A stretch of 64,000 nt of DNA from Streptomyces flavofungini. Its GTDB lineage: Bacteria; Actinomycetota; Actinomycetes; Streptomycetales; Streptomycetaceae. Location: contig NZ_BMVR01000004.1 of the NCBI RefSeq assembly GCF_014650815.1, positions 558,001-622,000 on the forward strand, in the 5' to 3' direction. The notes beneath the pieces are model-generated. The model was not told the DNA's origin and ran no database searches. It worked only from the letters and a program-made list of their open reading frames with translations. Positions 11,352 to 21,200 of this stretch are shown here, piece by piece. A program made the translations under genes and the position numbers. Position 1 is the first letter of the stretch; every line of letters begins with the position of its first letter.

Positions 11352-11617
11352 TGCGGGACGGAACGGGGCTGGGCGGGGTGGCCGGGCGGCAGCCGCGTGG
11401 TGCGGTCGCGGCGACGCGTCGTCGGCCTGGCCCGGCTGCTGCGACGCGTCGTCAGCCTGGCCCGGCTACTCCGACGTTCCGTCCGCCCGGTCCGGTCACG
11501 GCCATGCGCCGCCCACCCGGTTCGAGGCCCGCCGGGAGCCGTCCGCCCGGGCCGGGGCCCGGCCGGGGGCAGGCGTCGGTCGGCCGTGCGCGGTCCGGAT
11601 GCGGAGTGGGTGGCTGA
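11348..11617 (+). CDS. Small Pro/Arg-rich repeat protein (doubtful)
   Basis: I do not recognise this 89-codon frame. Its ATG overlaps the dehydratase stop (ATGA) and its TGA overlaps the ATG of the following methyltransferase, so it would be coupled on both sides. The product is low-complexity: three to four copies of a ten-residue unit of the form A-T-R-R-x-P-G-P-A-x, followed by a Pro/Gly-rich tail. Third-position GC is lower inside the repeats than in neighbouring genes. It may be a real basic, disordered peptide or merely an expanded tract between two genes. Confidence 0.3.
   Translation: MMRDGTGLGGVAGRQPRGAVAATRRRPGPAAATRRQPGPATPTFRPPGPVTAMRRPPGSRPAGSRPPGPGPGRGQASVGRARSGCGVGG
11411..11500. 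repeat. 30-bp tandem repeat
   Basis: Two nearly identical 30-bp units (11411-11440 and 11441-11470, two mismatches) and a third, decayed unit (11471-11500). The unit length is a multiple of three and keeps the frame described above open. Confidence 0.8.
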
Positions 11618-12360
11618 TGCTCGACTACGGCAAGGAGGCGGTGCGGTACGACGCGTCCCGCGGGGGTGAGCCGCGGGCCGTGGCCGCCGCCGCCGCGGTG
11701 CTCTCGCTGCTGCCCGCCGGGGCCCGTACGTTGCTCGACGTGGCCTGCGGCACGGGCTCGGTGACCCGGCGGCTGGCGGCGCGGCCGGGGCTGCGTGTGG
11801 TGGGCGTGGACGCCGCGTACGGCATGGCGCGGATGGCGGCCGACCGCGTACCCGGCGCCATCGTGCTCGGGGACAGCCGGAGCCTGCCCTTCCGCGACGG
11901 CGCGTTCGACGCGGCGTCGGCGGTGTGGCTGCTGCACCTGCTGTCCGATCCGGACGAGGCGGCGGCCGTCGTCGGCGAGTGCGCGCGGGTCCTGCGGCCC
12001 GGCGGGGTCCTCGTCGTCACCGTCGACAAGGCCGCCTCGCACAACGTGGGCAGCGACATCGACGCGGTGCTCGCGGGCCGCCCCGTCCGGTCACCGGTGG
12101 ACGCGGCGGCGCGCGTCGAAGGGTATGCGGGCGCGTACGGCCTGACCCGCGTCGGCCGGGCCCGCTTCCCGGGCCACGGCCAGGGCCGCAGCCCCCGCAG
12201 CACCGTCGAGGACCTGCGCCGGGGCTGGTTCACCAGCATCCCGCCGGACAGCCCGCTGGCGGGACGGTTCGCGCGGCGCCTCGCGGAGCTGCCGGACCAG
12301 GAAGTGCGGCGCCCCGACCCGGAGTTCACGCTGCTCGCGTTCCACAAGCCGCCTGCCTGA
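11617..12360 (+). CDS. Class I SAM-dependent methyltransferase
   Basis: A 247-aa methyltransferase of the Methyltransf_11 type. Motif I, TLLDVACGTGSVTRRLA, binds S-adenosylmethionine; the acidic residue of motif II follows in VVGVDAAYGMARMA; post-motifs include SLPFRDGAFDAASAVWLLHLL and VLRPGGVLVVTVDK. The ATG at 11617 fits the family start (MLDYGKEAVRYDASRGG); an upstream ATG at 11599 would add six residues. The acceptor substrate is unknown. It overlaps the preceding small frame by one base. Confidence 0.88.
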   Translation: MLDYGKEAVRYDASRGGEPRAVAAAAAVLSLLPAGARTLLDVACGTGSVTRRLAARPGLRVVGVDAAYGMARMAADRVPGAIVLGDSRSLPFRDGAFDAASAVWLLHLLSDPDEAAAVVGECARVLRPGGVLVVTVDKAASHNVGSDIDAVLAGRPVRSPVDAAARVEGYAGAYGLTRVGRARFPGHGQGRSPRSTVEDLRRGWFTSIPPDSPLAGRFARRLAELPDQEVRRPDPEFTLLAFHKPPA

Positions 12361-12783
12361 GGGCTGGTCGGCGCAGACCCGCTGCCGACCGAAGCGCGCG
12401 CCTCCCCGCGGCCCGCCCCGGCCATCGGGCCGAACACGGCATGCGGGACGGGCGAGTGGGACGCGGCGGCGAACGGACCCCGCGCCCTGCCGGACCCGCA
12501 GCGCACCGGCTGGGTCCACGACGCCGGATCGTCCGGGTCGCAGCCGGTCTCCCGCCATAGCAGCCGCGCGCAGCTCACAGCGGCCGCGCACAGTGCTCCA
12601 CGACGGCGTCGGCCGCGCGCACGCGATGTTCCGGCCGCGAGGGCGGTGGCACGGGCCCGGGGACGGCCGCCCGGCAGCGCACCCATTTGCCGAAACGGCA
12701 AGCTGACTGGCCGAAACCGGGGGAGGGGGAGCACGCTGGCGACGTAACCACGCAAGAGCGCGGAGAGCGTACGAGAGGCGGCG
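12361..12783. other. 423-bp non-coding stretch before the His-rich methyltransferase
   Basis: I see no convincing gene here. The last 100 bp should carry the promoter of the gene at 12784. It contains TTGCCG-AAA-CGGCAA (12687-12701), an inverted repeat that is also the first of two GCCGAAAC direct repeats, the second starting about 21 bp later (near 12710). That two-turn spacing is typical of a regulator binding one face of the helix. The rest is plain GC-rich sequence. Confidence 0.5.
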
Positions 12784-13836
12784 ATGACGGTGACGGGGCG
12801 TGAGGGCATGGCGCACGGAGCGGGCACGGGGCAGGGGCACGGGGCCGAGCGCGCGGGCGGCCACGGGCATGAGCAGGGCCACGACCACGGGGGCGGCCAC
12901 CGGCACGGGCATGGGCATGGGCACGGCCACGGGCACACCGACATCGACTGGGCCGTCATGGCCCCCGTCCTTGAGCAGAACGCGGAGGTCACGGCGCCCG
13001 TCTACCGGGAGGTGGCAGCCTGGCTGCGCGATCTGCGCGCGGTACGCGAGGCGGGGCGCACCGCGGCCGACGGGAGCCCGGCCGACGGCGACCCGGCGCT
13101 GATCGTCGACGCGGGCAGCGGCCCCGGCGTCGTCACCTGCCTGTTCGCCGAGGTGTTCCCGAAGGCGCAGGTGATCGCGGCGGACCCCGAGGAGGCGCTG
13201 CTTGAGCGCACGACGGACCGCGCGGCGCGCCTCGGCCTCGCGGACCGGGTGCGTACGCACCGCGCGGAACTCCCCGACGGGCTCGGCGAGTTGCCGCCCG
13301 CCGACCTCATCTGGGCGGCTCGGTCCGTGCACCACGTGGGCGACCAGGTGGCCGCCCTGACGGCGCTCGCGGACCGGCTCGCGCCGGGCGGCGCGCTCGC
13401 GATCCTCGAAGGCGGCCTGCCGCCGCGCAGCCTGCCCCGCGACTTCGGCATCGGCCGCCCCGGCCTCCAGGCCCGCCTGGACGCGGCCAACGAGGAGTGG
13501 TTCGCGCGGATGCGGACCGACCTGCCGGGCGCGAAGGAGGCCACGGAGGACTGGGCCGCGCTGCTCGCCGCGGCCGGCCTGCGCCACGTGGCGACCCGCA
13601 GCTTCCTCGTCGACCTGCCCGCACCGCTGGACGACGCGGCCCGCGCCCACATCGTCACCACGTTCGGTCGCTACCGCGACTTCGCCGCCGAGGCCGAGAC
13701 CCCGCTCCTCGCCCCCGAGGACCGCGCCACCCTCGACCGCCTCCTCGACCCGCAGGACCCGGAGAGCCTGCACCGGCGCGCCGACCTGTTCCTGCTGACG
13801 GCGCACACGGTGCACGTGGCGGTACGGGAGGCCTGA
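12784..13836 (+). CDS. SAM-dependent methyltransferase with histidine-rich N-terminus
   Basis: A 350-aa protein. Residues 10-53 are a His/Gly-rich segment with alternating His-Gly pairs (about fifteen His), which would be expected to bind Ni, Zn or similar metals. The methyltransferase fold follows: PALIVDAGSGPGVVTCLFAE (motif I), QVIAADPEEALLE (motif II), DLIWAARSVHHVGDQVAAL and LAPGGALAILEGG. The C-terminal ~120 residues are helical. The family is annotated only as class I methyltransferase in my memory. A link to metal homeostasis is an inference from the His tract. Possible operator repeats lie upstream. Confidence 0.85.
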   Translation: MTVTGREGMAHGAGTGQGHGAERAGGHGHEQGHDHGGGHRHGHGHGHGHGHTDIDWAVMAPVLEQNAEVTAPVYREVAAWLRDLRAVREAGRTAADGSPADGDPALIVDAGSGPGVVTCLFAEVFPKAQVIAADPEEALLERTTDRAARLGLADRVRTHRAELPDGLGELPPADLIWAARSVHHVGDQVAALTALADRLAPGGALAILEGGLPPRSLPRDFGIGRPGLQARLDAANEEWFARMRTDLPGAKEATEDWAALLAAAGLRHVATRSFLVDLPAPLDDAARAHIVTTFGRYRDFAAEAETPLLAPEDRATLDRLLDPQDPESLHRRADLFLLTAHTVHVAVREA

Positions 13837-13957
13837 CGGACCGGGGCGGGGCGCCGGAGGGGGGCGCGGGACGGGGTTACCGGGCTGCCTCGGGCCGCCC
13901 CGGCCCCCGCACCCCCGACCCCCGCCCCCTCCCCGGACCGCCGCACCCCCGACCTCC

Positions 13958-14659
13958 TCACTCCCGCAACTCCACCAGCCGCACCACCGCGTCCCGCGCC
14001 TCCTCCCGCTCCTCCTCCGTGAGCGCGATCCCGGCCGCCTCCTCCAGCAGCCGCCCCGCGAGGGCGTCCTCGCCGAGCCGCTGGGCGAGGTCCCCGCGCA
14101 GCACGAGCAGCCGCAGGTGCTGCGCGGGTGTGGGCCGCTCGTCGGTCAGGGCCAGGGCCCGGTCGATGACCTTCGCGGCGCCCGGCAGGTCCTCCTTGGA
14201 GTCCACGAAGAGGTCCGCGATGTGCAGGGCCCGCGCGAAGGTCTCCTTCGGGGCGGCCCGGTGCTGCTGGTCCTCGCTGATCGGCTGGCCGACGCGGATG
14301 CTGTTCCCGCCCGGATCGGTCATCAGGAACTGCCGCACCCCGTAGGACATGTCCTTCAGCGGCCCGATGCGCGGCAGCCCCCGGCTCGGGATCTTCCCGT
14401 ACGCGGCCTTGAGCCCCGCGCGGAACGCGGCGTGCAGGGATTCCACGTCGTCCGTGAGGATGTAGCAGCCCGAGATGGACACCTTCGGGTCGTACTGCTT
14501 CATGCCGAAGAACTGCAGCTCCACGGTGCCGCGTTCGACGACGGCGTACGCGTACGGGCTCTTCTGGAGGTAGGTCGTCTCGAACCCCAGTGCGGTGTAG
14601 AAGTCGACGATCGGCTGGACGGTCTGGCAGGGCAGCAGCGGGATGGTCTTCTCAGCCAT
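13958..14659 (-). CDS. VOC-family (glyoxalase/bleomycin-resistance fold) protein
   Basis: A 233-aa protein. The first ~125 residues are a vicinal-oxygen-chelate fold related to bleomycin resistance proteins (IPLLPCQTVQPIVDFYTALGFE ... QFLMTDPGGNSIRVGQP). The second half (about 135-233) is an added helical region resembling a TPR-like solenoid (ARALHIADLFVDSKEDLPGAAKVIDRAL ... HLRLLVLRGDLAQRLGEDALAGRLLEEA). Metal-ligand positions are partly unusual, so it may bind a ligand rather than catalyse. No strong ribosome site is visible before the ATG. It is divergent from the Trypco1 cassette. Confidence 0.8.
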   Translation of the reverse strand: MAEKTIPLLPCQTVQPIVDFYTALGFETTYLQKSPYAYAVVERGTVELQFFGMKQYDPKVSISGCYILTDDVESLHAAFRAGLKAAYGKIPSRGLPRIGPLKDMSYGVRQFLMTDPGGNSIRVGQPISEDQQHRAAPKETFARALHIADLFVDSKEDLPGAAKVIDRALALTDERPTPAQHLRLLVLRGDLAQRLGEDALAGRLLEEAAGIALTEEEREEARDAVVRLVELRE

Positions 14660-14819
14660 GCGGACAGTCTAGTCAAAGTTGAATAGAGGGAGTGAGGGGT
14701 TGCTGCCCGGGGGGCTGGTCGGCAGGGGCGGACGTATTTGCCCACTCTGGCGTATTCGGAGGACGTGTTGAGGGATCGTGGAGGGAAGGGAACGGGACAC
14801 CTGACCCAGGGGGGCGTGC

Positions 14820-15158
14820 ATGGCGAACGAGTTGATGCGGTGGGAGTCGGACGAGGGGCCGGTCGTCGTGGAGGTGGACTCCAGGGACCCGGGGTACAAG
14901 TCCGTGTCGCGGCGGGACGGCAACGGTGAGATCCACGACGTGGAGGGCAGATTCGAGTCGGCGCTCGACAACGTGCGCGGCGCGGCCCTCTCCGCCCTGC
15001 GCACTTTCCGTACGCAGGCCCTCAACCCCGATGAGATCTCACTGGAGTTCGGGGTGAAGCTCAGTGCCGCCGCGGGTGCCGTCATCGCGAAGACCGCGGC
15101 CGAGGGGCACTTGACCGTGAAACTGACCTGGTCCCGCGAGGGTGCGCAAGGCGAATAA
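14820..15158 (+). CDS. Trypco1 (CU044_2847-type) protein of a VMAP conflict cassette
   Basis: A 112-aa protein of the CU044_2847 family, also called trypsin-co-occurring domain 1. It starts with a beta-rich part (EGPVVVEVDSRDPGYKSVSR), a helical middle (FESALDNVRGAALSALRTFR) and a strand pair (ISLEFGVKLSAAAGAVIAKT, then LTVKLTW) that is the family hallmark. These small domains are found beside trypsin-like effectors in predicted conflict systems. AGGGGGG precedes the ATG, and its TAA overlaps the ATG of the trypsin gene by one base, so it is the first gene of a coupled four-gene operon. Confidence 0.85.
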   Translation: MANELMRWESDEGPVVVEVDSRDPGYKSVSRRDGNGEIHDVEGRFESALDNVRGAALSALRTFRTQALNPDEISLEFGVKLSAAAGAVIAKTAAEGHLTVKLTWSREGAQGE

Positions 15159-16957
15159 TGGCGGACATGCACTGGCGTGCCCGCATCGGCACCGTCGGCG
15201 GCGGTGCTCCGCTGGGGGCGGGCGTGCTCGTCGACAGCACCCGGCTGATCACCTGCGCCCACGTCGTCGACGGCCTGCGTGAAGTCCGTGTGACGCTGCC
15301 CGGGTGCGCCGACGGGCTGCGGGCCACCGTGTCCTGGTCCGGCGACTGGCGGCGACAAGACGATCCCGGCGACGTCGCGGTACTCACCCTCGACGACCCC
15401 CTGCGCGTACCGCCGTGCGTGTTCGCCCCGCTCGGGTCGCTGCGGCCCCGGAAGGGCCGCACCGCGTACGAACTGCGCGCCCTCGGCTTCCCCCGCGGCC
15501 ACGAGGAGATCGGCACCCACGTCACGCTGCGCACCAGCGAGGACCGCCAACTCGGCAGCGAATGGCTGGAGATGGACGTCGAGCAGGCCCACCTCCAGCG
15601 GCTCGACGAGGGGTTCAGCGGTGCCGCCGTGTACGACATCGAGTCCCGCCAGGTCGTCGGCATCGTCACCGACGCCGTACTCGCCGGTGACCAGGAGGGC
15701 TACCTCGGCCGGATGCTCTCCCTGGACGTCATCCGCCGCCACTGGGAGGCCCTGGACGACCTGCTGCCCCTCGACTGGCTGCCGCCCGCACCGCGCCATG
15801 AACTCCGCGCCCTGTTCGAGGACGTGCAAGTCGAGGCGCGGACCCTGGAGGTGGCGGTGCGGCGGGCGTTCCCCACACTGCGGCGCGATCCGCCGCACCT
15901 CCGGTCCGGGTGGCAGGCGGTTCGGTACGTCGCCGAGACGCTGACCGGCGACGACCGGCTCACCCGGCTGCTGCGGGAGCTCGGGCAGTGGTCGCCGGGC
16001 GGCATCGGGCCGGGTATCGCGGCCTGGATGCGGCGCTGGATGCCGGGGGAGGGCGAGTACGCGGGTGCGGGGGTGCTCGGCGGGGAGCTGTACGGCGGTC
16101 TCCAGGGGGGATGGGGCGGGGGCGGGCGGGCTGAGGCTTGCGCTCCCACCGGCTCCGTCATGTTCCGCGCGGAGCCCATGACCCGCGGCGGCAGCCTGGA
16201 GCTGTCCGTGTGCACCGTCGTCGACGGCGTGCCGGTCGGGCGGGCCGGGCCCGTGCGGATCCGCCGCCAGCAGCTGCGGGCGCGCGTCGAGGCGCTGCTC
16301 GCCGAACAGGTCGGCAGGATCCACGAGTTCGACTGGATGCTGGAGTTCGTGGTGCCGCCCGGGCTGATGAGCGAGCCGTACGAGGAGTGGCACATCCGCG
16401 AGCCGGGCGCCGCGCGGCCCCGCCCCATGCGCACCGTCCCCGTCGTCGTCCGGCACGTGGAACGCCTGAAGCCGCTCACCGTCTCCCGGCTCACCCGCAA
16501 ACGCTGGCAGACCGTCCGGGCCCGCGGCGAGACCCGGCCCGTGCCCGTCGAGTGCGGACTGCCGTACGGCTACGAGCAGTTCTACGGCTGGCTCGACGCC
16601 GACGACGACCTGTGCGCCCTCGCGTACGCCGCCCGGCCCGTCGACGACTGGCTGTCGGCCGCCCTCGACACCGGTGTACCCATCATGCTGTGGCGGCGGC
16701 ACGACTGCGGCGGCGACGGGCACGCGCACTGCGCGCCGAAGGCGTTCCTGGACCGGCTCGCCGATGCCGTGGCCACCCTTGAGCCCGATCGACTCCCCTT
16801 GGAAGTAATGAAGTTGCGCAAGGCGGCGCACTCCCCGCACAAGGGGGACGCCGACCACTGCGGGCACCGCCTGACGCTGTTCTGGGACGACCCGGAACGC
16901 ATGCCGGATCCACCGCTGGCCATGGGGAACCCCATGGGGAGCAGAGGGAGCGCCTGA
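15158..16957 (+). CDS. Trypsin-like protease fused to VMAP C-terminal domain
   Basis: A 599-aa cytoplasmic protein. Residues ~5-200 are a trypsin-like domain with an intact triad: H35 in LITCAHVVDGL, D72 in PGDVAVLTLDDPL and S154 in DEGFSGAAVYD. A helical middle (205-290) resembles the VMAP-M/effector-associated region (ELRALFEDVQ ... LLRELGQWSPGG), followed by a Gly-rich linker. The C-terminal ~250 residues fit the vWA-MoxR-associated protein domain (LSVCTVVDGVPVGRAGPV, VERLKPLTVSRLTRKRW, PIMLWRR). In such systems the protease is thought to be the effector released by the MoxR/vWA pair. It is coupled to both neighbours (1-bp overlap before, 1-bp gap after). Confidence 0.88.
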   Translation: MADMHWRARIGTVGGGAPLGAGVLVDSTRLITCAHVVDGLREVRVTLPGCADGLRATVSWSGDWRRQDDPGDVAVLTLDDPLRVPPCVFAPLGSLRPRKGRTAYELRALGFPRGHEEIGTHVTLRTSEDRQLGSEWLEMDVEQAHLQRLDEGFSGAAVYDIESRQVVGIVTDAVLAGDQEGYLGRMLSLDVIRRHWEALDDLLPLDWLPPAPRHELRALFEDVQVEARTLEVAVRRAFPTLRRDPPHLRSGWQAVRYVAETLTGDDRLTRLLRELGQWSPGGIGPGIAAWMRRWMPGEGEYAGAGVLGGELYGGLQGGWGGGGRAEACAPTGSVMFRAEPMTRGGSLELSVCTVVDGVPVGRAGPVRIRRQQLRARVEALLAEQVGRIHEFDWMLEFVVPPGLMSEPYEEWHIREPGAARPRPMRTVPVVVRHVERLKPLTVSRLTRKRWQTVRARGETRPVPVECGLPYGYEQFYGWLDADDDLCALAYAARPVDDWLSAALDTGVPIMLWRRHDCGGDGHAHCAPKAFLDRLADAVATLEPDRLPLEVMKLRKAAHSPHKGDADHCGHRLTLFWDDPERMPDPPLAMGNPMGSRGSA

Positions 16958-16958
16958 G

Positions 16959-18203
16959 ATGCCGCCGTCGGAGAACGCGCCACCGCCCGAGGTCCCACCG
17001 CCGGGGCGCCGGTCGTCCGAGGTCCCACGGCCCGAGACCCCGTCGTCCGCGTCGTCGGGGGCCTGGTCGTCCGATGCCCCGCCGTCCAAGTCCCCGTCGC
17101 CCACCGGCCCCGCCCCGGCCCCACCCCCCGCCTCCTGGCAGATCTACTCCGGCTCCCGCACCCCGCACGACGGCATCACCCGCCTCCCGGCCCCGCCCCC
17201 CTGGCGGACCTTCAAGGGCGGCCCGCCCCTGCCCACCCCGCCCGGCGACTCCGGCAACCAGCACGCGGCCGTCAGCTACCGCCCGAGCGCGGACGCCGTC
17301 CGGCAGGTCAACGCCGCCCTCTATCTGCGCAGGCCGCTCCTGGTCACCGGCGCTCCCGGCACCGGCAAGTCCTCCCTCGCCTACGCCGTCGCGCACGAAC
17401 TGGGCCTCGGCAAGGTCCTGCACTGGCCGATCACCAGCCGCGTCACACTCCGCGACGGCCTCTACGCCTACGACCCCCTGACCCGTCTCTACGCCGCCGA
17501 ACGCGCCCGCCACGACGGCACGCGCGGCGACGCCAGCCAAGGATGCGCAGGCCAGGGCCCCGCAGGCGACGGACCCGTCGGCGACGACATCGGCGACTAC
17601 CTCCGCCTGGGCCCCCTCGGCACCGCCCTGCTGCCCTTCGCGCGCCCCCGCGTCCTGCTCGTCGACGAGATCGACAAGAGCGACATCGACCTGCCCAACG
17701 ACCTGCTCACCATCTTCGAGAAGGGCTCGTACGAACTCGTGGAGCTGGCCCGCCGCGCGGCACCCACCGCCCGGGTGATGACGGCCGACAGCACCAAGGA
17801 CCGGGTGGAGATCCGCGACGGCACCGTCACCTGCCGTGCCTTCCCCCTCGTGGTGATGACGAGCAACGGCGAACGGGAGTTCCCGCCCGCGTTCCTGCGC
17901 CGCTGCGTCACCGTGGACCTGAAGCAGCCCGCCACCCTCGACGAGCTGACCGCCATCGTCCGCGAGCACCTGGGCCCCGTCGTCGGGGACGGCACCGGCG
18001 TGCTCCCGGTCGGTGTGCAGGACGTCATCCAGCGGTTCTTCGACCGGCGCAGCGGCGGTCTGCTCGCCAACGACCAGCTTCTCAACGCCATCTACATGTG
18101 CCACCACGCGGCCTTCACGGAACCGCCCGAGAGCGTCGCGAGGCTGGCGGACCAGGTGATGCCGTTCCTGACCGCCGAAGCGGCGCGGTCCGATGACGCT
18201 TGA
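16959..18203 (+). CDS. MoxR-type AAA+ ATPase
   Basis: A 414-aa ATPase. The first ~95 residues are Pro/Ser-rich and disordered. The AAA+ core has Walker A (LLVTGAPGTGKSSLAYAVA), Walker B (RVLLVDEIDKSDIDLPNDLL), sensor 1 (FPLVVMTSNGEREFPPAFLRRC, with the Arg-finger region) and a helical lid. It is the remodelling motor of the cassette and should work with the vWA-like partner encoded next, much as MoxR/RavA ATPases pair with vWA proteins. Its last 11 bases overlap the start of that partner gene. Confidence 0.92.
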   Translation: MPPSENAPPPEVPPPGRRSSEVPRPETPSSASSGAWSSDAPPSKSPSPTGPAPAPPPASWQIYSGSRTPHDGITRLPAPPPWRTFKGGPPLPTPPGDSGNQHAAVSYRPSADAVRQVNAALYLRRPLLVTGAPGTGKSSLAYAVAHELGLGKVLHWPITSRVTLRDGLYAYDPLTRLYAAERARHDGTRGDASQGCAGQGPAGDGPVGDDIGDYLRLGPLGTALLPFARPRVLLVDEIDKSDIDLPNDLLTIFEKGSYELVELARRAAPTARVMTADSTKDRVEIRDGTVTCRAFPLVVMTSNGEREFPPAFLRRCVTVDLKQPATLDELTAIVREHLGPVVGDGTGVLPVGVQDVIQRFFDRRSGGLLANDQLLNAIYMCHHAAFTEPPESVARLADQVMPFLTAEAARSDDA

Positions 18204-21200
18204 CCGGTTGCGGGACCTCCTTGCCGCCCTCGGCCCGCCGGTCACCCCGCTGGACCTGGCCGAGATGGTGTGGCTGGCGGAGCGGCTGCCGCCGGGCGAG
18301 GCCGAGGGTGAGGGCACGGCCGGGGGTGGGCCGCCCGCTCCGCTCGGCGAGGGGAGCGGGCCCGGAGGCGCCCGTACACCGGGGCTTTCCGGCGGCCACG
18401 CCCCGGCGGCCGGGGGCGTGGAGGGGGCCGGGGAATCCGGCGGATCCGGGGACGCGACGGGCGGCAGCCCCGGCCACGACGGGCACGACGGGCATGACGC
18501 CCCCGGCCCGGCCCGCGCGGGCGCCGACGCCCCCGCCGACGGCGCGCCCGGACCCGCCAGAACCGCCCTGCACCTCCCGCGCGGCCCCGCCCGCCCCGGC
18601 ACTGACGCCGACGACGTCCTCGTACCCGCCCCACAGGCCCTGCGCCACGAGCTGGCCATCCAGCGCGCCCTGCGCCCCCTGAAGCAGCGCGTCCCCGACC
18701 GGCGCCGCCGCGTCCTCGACGAGGCGGCGACGGCCGCGCGCGCCGCGGAACACCCCGGATCGCTCCCCTGGGCCCCGGTCCTGGTGCCCGCCACCGACCG
18801 GCTCTTCAGCCTGGCCCTCGTCGTCGACACCGGTCCGGCGATGAGCGTATGGCGGCCTCTGGTCCGGGAGTTGAGGGAGGCGGTGCAGCGTACGGGCGCG
18901 TTCCGGGACGTACGCGTATGGCGCCTCGCCGACCTCGGGAAGCGCGTCGGCGTCCGCTCCTCGTCGCGGGGCCCCGCCCTCACGCCCGCGGCCGTGGTCG
19001 ACCCGACGGGGCGTCAGATCGTGCTCGTCCTCAGCGACTGCTCGGGCCCGCACTGGTGGGGCGGCCGGGCGGGCCCCGCCCTGCACCTGTGGGCCGGACG
19101 CGGTCCCACCGCCCTCCTCCAGCCGCTCCCCGAACGCCTCTGGCGCCGCACCGCCGCCCCCGCCGTCCCCGGCCGCGCCATCGCGCCGCGCGCGGGCGCC
19201 CCCAACACGGCCCTGCGGTTCACCCCGCACGACGGCCACGCCCGCCGCCCCGCCGGGACGGTCCCCGTCCCCGTCCTGGAACTGGCCCCCGAGTGGCTGG
19301 CCGACTGGGCCGGGCTCCTCATGGCCGCCGGCGACCACCACCGCGACACCGCCGTCACCTACGTCGGCCCCGACGCCCGTCCACAGGACCAACCGCTGGC
19401 CGACGAGGGCGATTTGCCCATCACCGAACGCATCCTCCGCTTCCATTCGGCCGCCTCGCCCACGGCCGCCGACCTCGCGGCGCACGTCGCCCTGTCGGTG
19501 CCCGCGCTGCCGGTGATGCGCCTCATCCAGCAGCGCGTCACGCCCGGCTCACGGCCCAGCGACCTGGCCGAGGTCCTGCTGAGCGGCCTCCTGGAGCCGG
19601 TCGACCCGGCCCGCGGCCTCTACGACTTCGTACCGGGAGCGCGAAGCGCCCTCCTGCAGACCCTGCCGCGTCCCGAGTCCCTCGCCGTCGCCGAGCTCCT
19701 CGGCCGCATCGGCGCGGAGATCGAGGCCCGGGCGGGCTCGGCGACCAGCGCGTTCCGGGCGGTGGTGGCGGTGGCCCAGGGGGCGGGGAGCCGGGGGCTC
19801 GGGGTGGCCGGGGAGCCGTTCGCGTTGGTGAGCGAGGAGGCGTTGGGGGTGTTGCGGGGGCGGGCCATTCCGGTGGTGGAGCGGCCGGTGGAGGTGGCGG
19901 GGGAGTCGGCCGTCGTGCCGCCCGCGCCCGCTGTGCCGGCGGTGGCGAACGTCCCGACGCGCGGCAGGTCGTTCGTCGGCCGCACCAGCGAACTCCAGCG
20001 CCTGGAAGCGGACTTCTCCGGTACCGGCGACTCAGCCGACAGGCTGCGCGTGGTCGTCGTCCACGGCATGGCGGGCGTGGGCAAGACGGAGCTCGCGGCG
20101 GAGTGGGTGCGGAGCCGTCCGGGGGGCTCCCGGTGGTGGGTGCGGGCGGACTCGCGGGAGGAGATCGACGAGGGCCTGCACGTGATGGGTCGCGCGCTGA
20201 ACCCGGCTGTCGTGCCCGCGCTGCCCCGGAGCGCGGGCATCGAATGGACTGTGCGGTGGCTGGCCTCGCACGCGGACTGGGTACTCGTTCTCGACGACGT
20301 GCGCGACTCCTCCGAGGTGCGCGAGCTGCTGGCCCGACTCGACTCCGGCGGCCGGGTCCTGGTGACCACTCGGAACACGGCCGGATGGGGCTCGATGCTC
20401 CATGAGGGCCTGGACGTCGCCCTGAAGTCGTTGCCGCTCAGTGCGCTGCAACTCCCGGAGGCCGTCGAGTTGTTGAGGACTCGGGCGGGCGCTGGGGCGG
20501 TGTTGGACGGCGCGGCGGCGCTCTGTGAGGAGCTCGACTGTCATCCGGCCGCAGTGGTGCGGGCCGCGGCGGACATCGCCCGTACGGGAATGTCCGTCGC
20601 GGAGTACCGGACGCTGATCGGCCGCCGTCCGGGCCACGAAGAGACCTCCCTGCTGCCGCGGGTGGTGCGCGCGTCCAAGGACCCCTTGGCGGCGCGACTC
20701 CTGAACATGCTCGCGTGGCTGGCACCCGATCCCGTACCGCGCTCGGTGGTGTCCCGCATGGCGGGCGTCCGGGAGCTGGGCAGCGCCCTGCGGCTCCTGG
20801 AAGGCCTCGACCTCGTCAGTGTCGACGACGAGGTGATCCGGGTGCGCCCCGGGGTCCAGTCCGCGGTCCGCACGGCGGACGACTCCACCCCGTTGCGGAG
20901 CCGCGAGGCCGTCGCCTGGGCCCGCGCCGAGGCCGCCGTCTGCCTCGCCAATACCCTGCCGCGGGACCCGAACGCCGTCTATGCCTGGCCCCGCTGGCGC
21001 GAAGTGCTGCCGCACGTCCTCGCGTTGGCGGAGCACGTCCGACCCGAGGACGACTCCGCGCCGCTCGCCTCCTCGCTCTCGCTGGCGGCGGGATACGTCC
21101 TCGCCCAAGGGCAGCCGGACCGGGCCGTCGGGATGCTGGAGCGTGCCGTCGAGAGCCTGCGCAGGATCTCCGGGGCGGATGCGCCCGAGACCCTGGCGGC

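Noticed and set aside
11411..11500. Possible CRISPR array (30-bp repeats)
   Set aside because: The units are directly adjacent with no spacers, only two are near-identical, and no cas genes lie near.
18600..20400. Overlapping plus-strand frame inside the vWA/NB-ARC gene
   Set aside because: Arg/Pro/Gly-rich shadow frame without motifs; the frame at 18193 carries the NB-ARC and TPR motifs.
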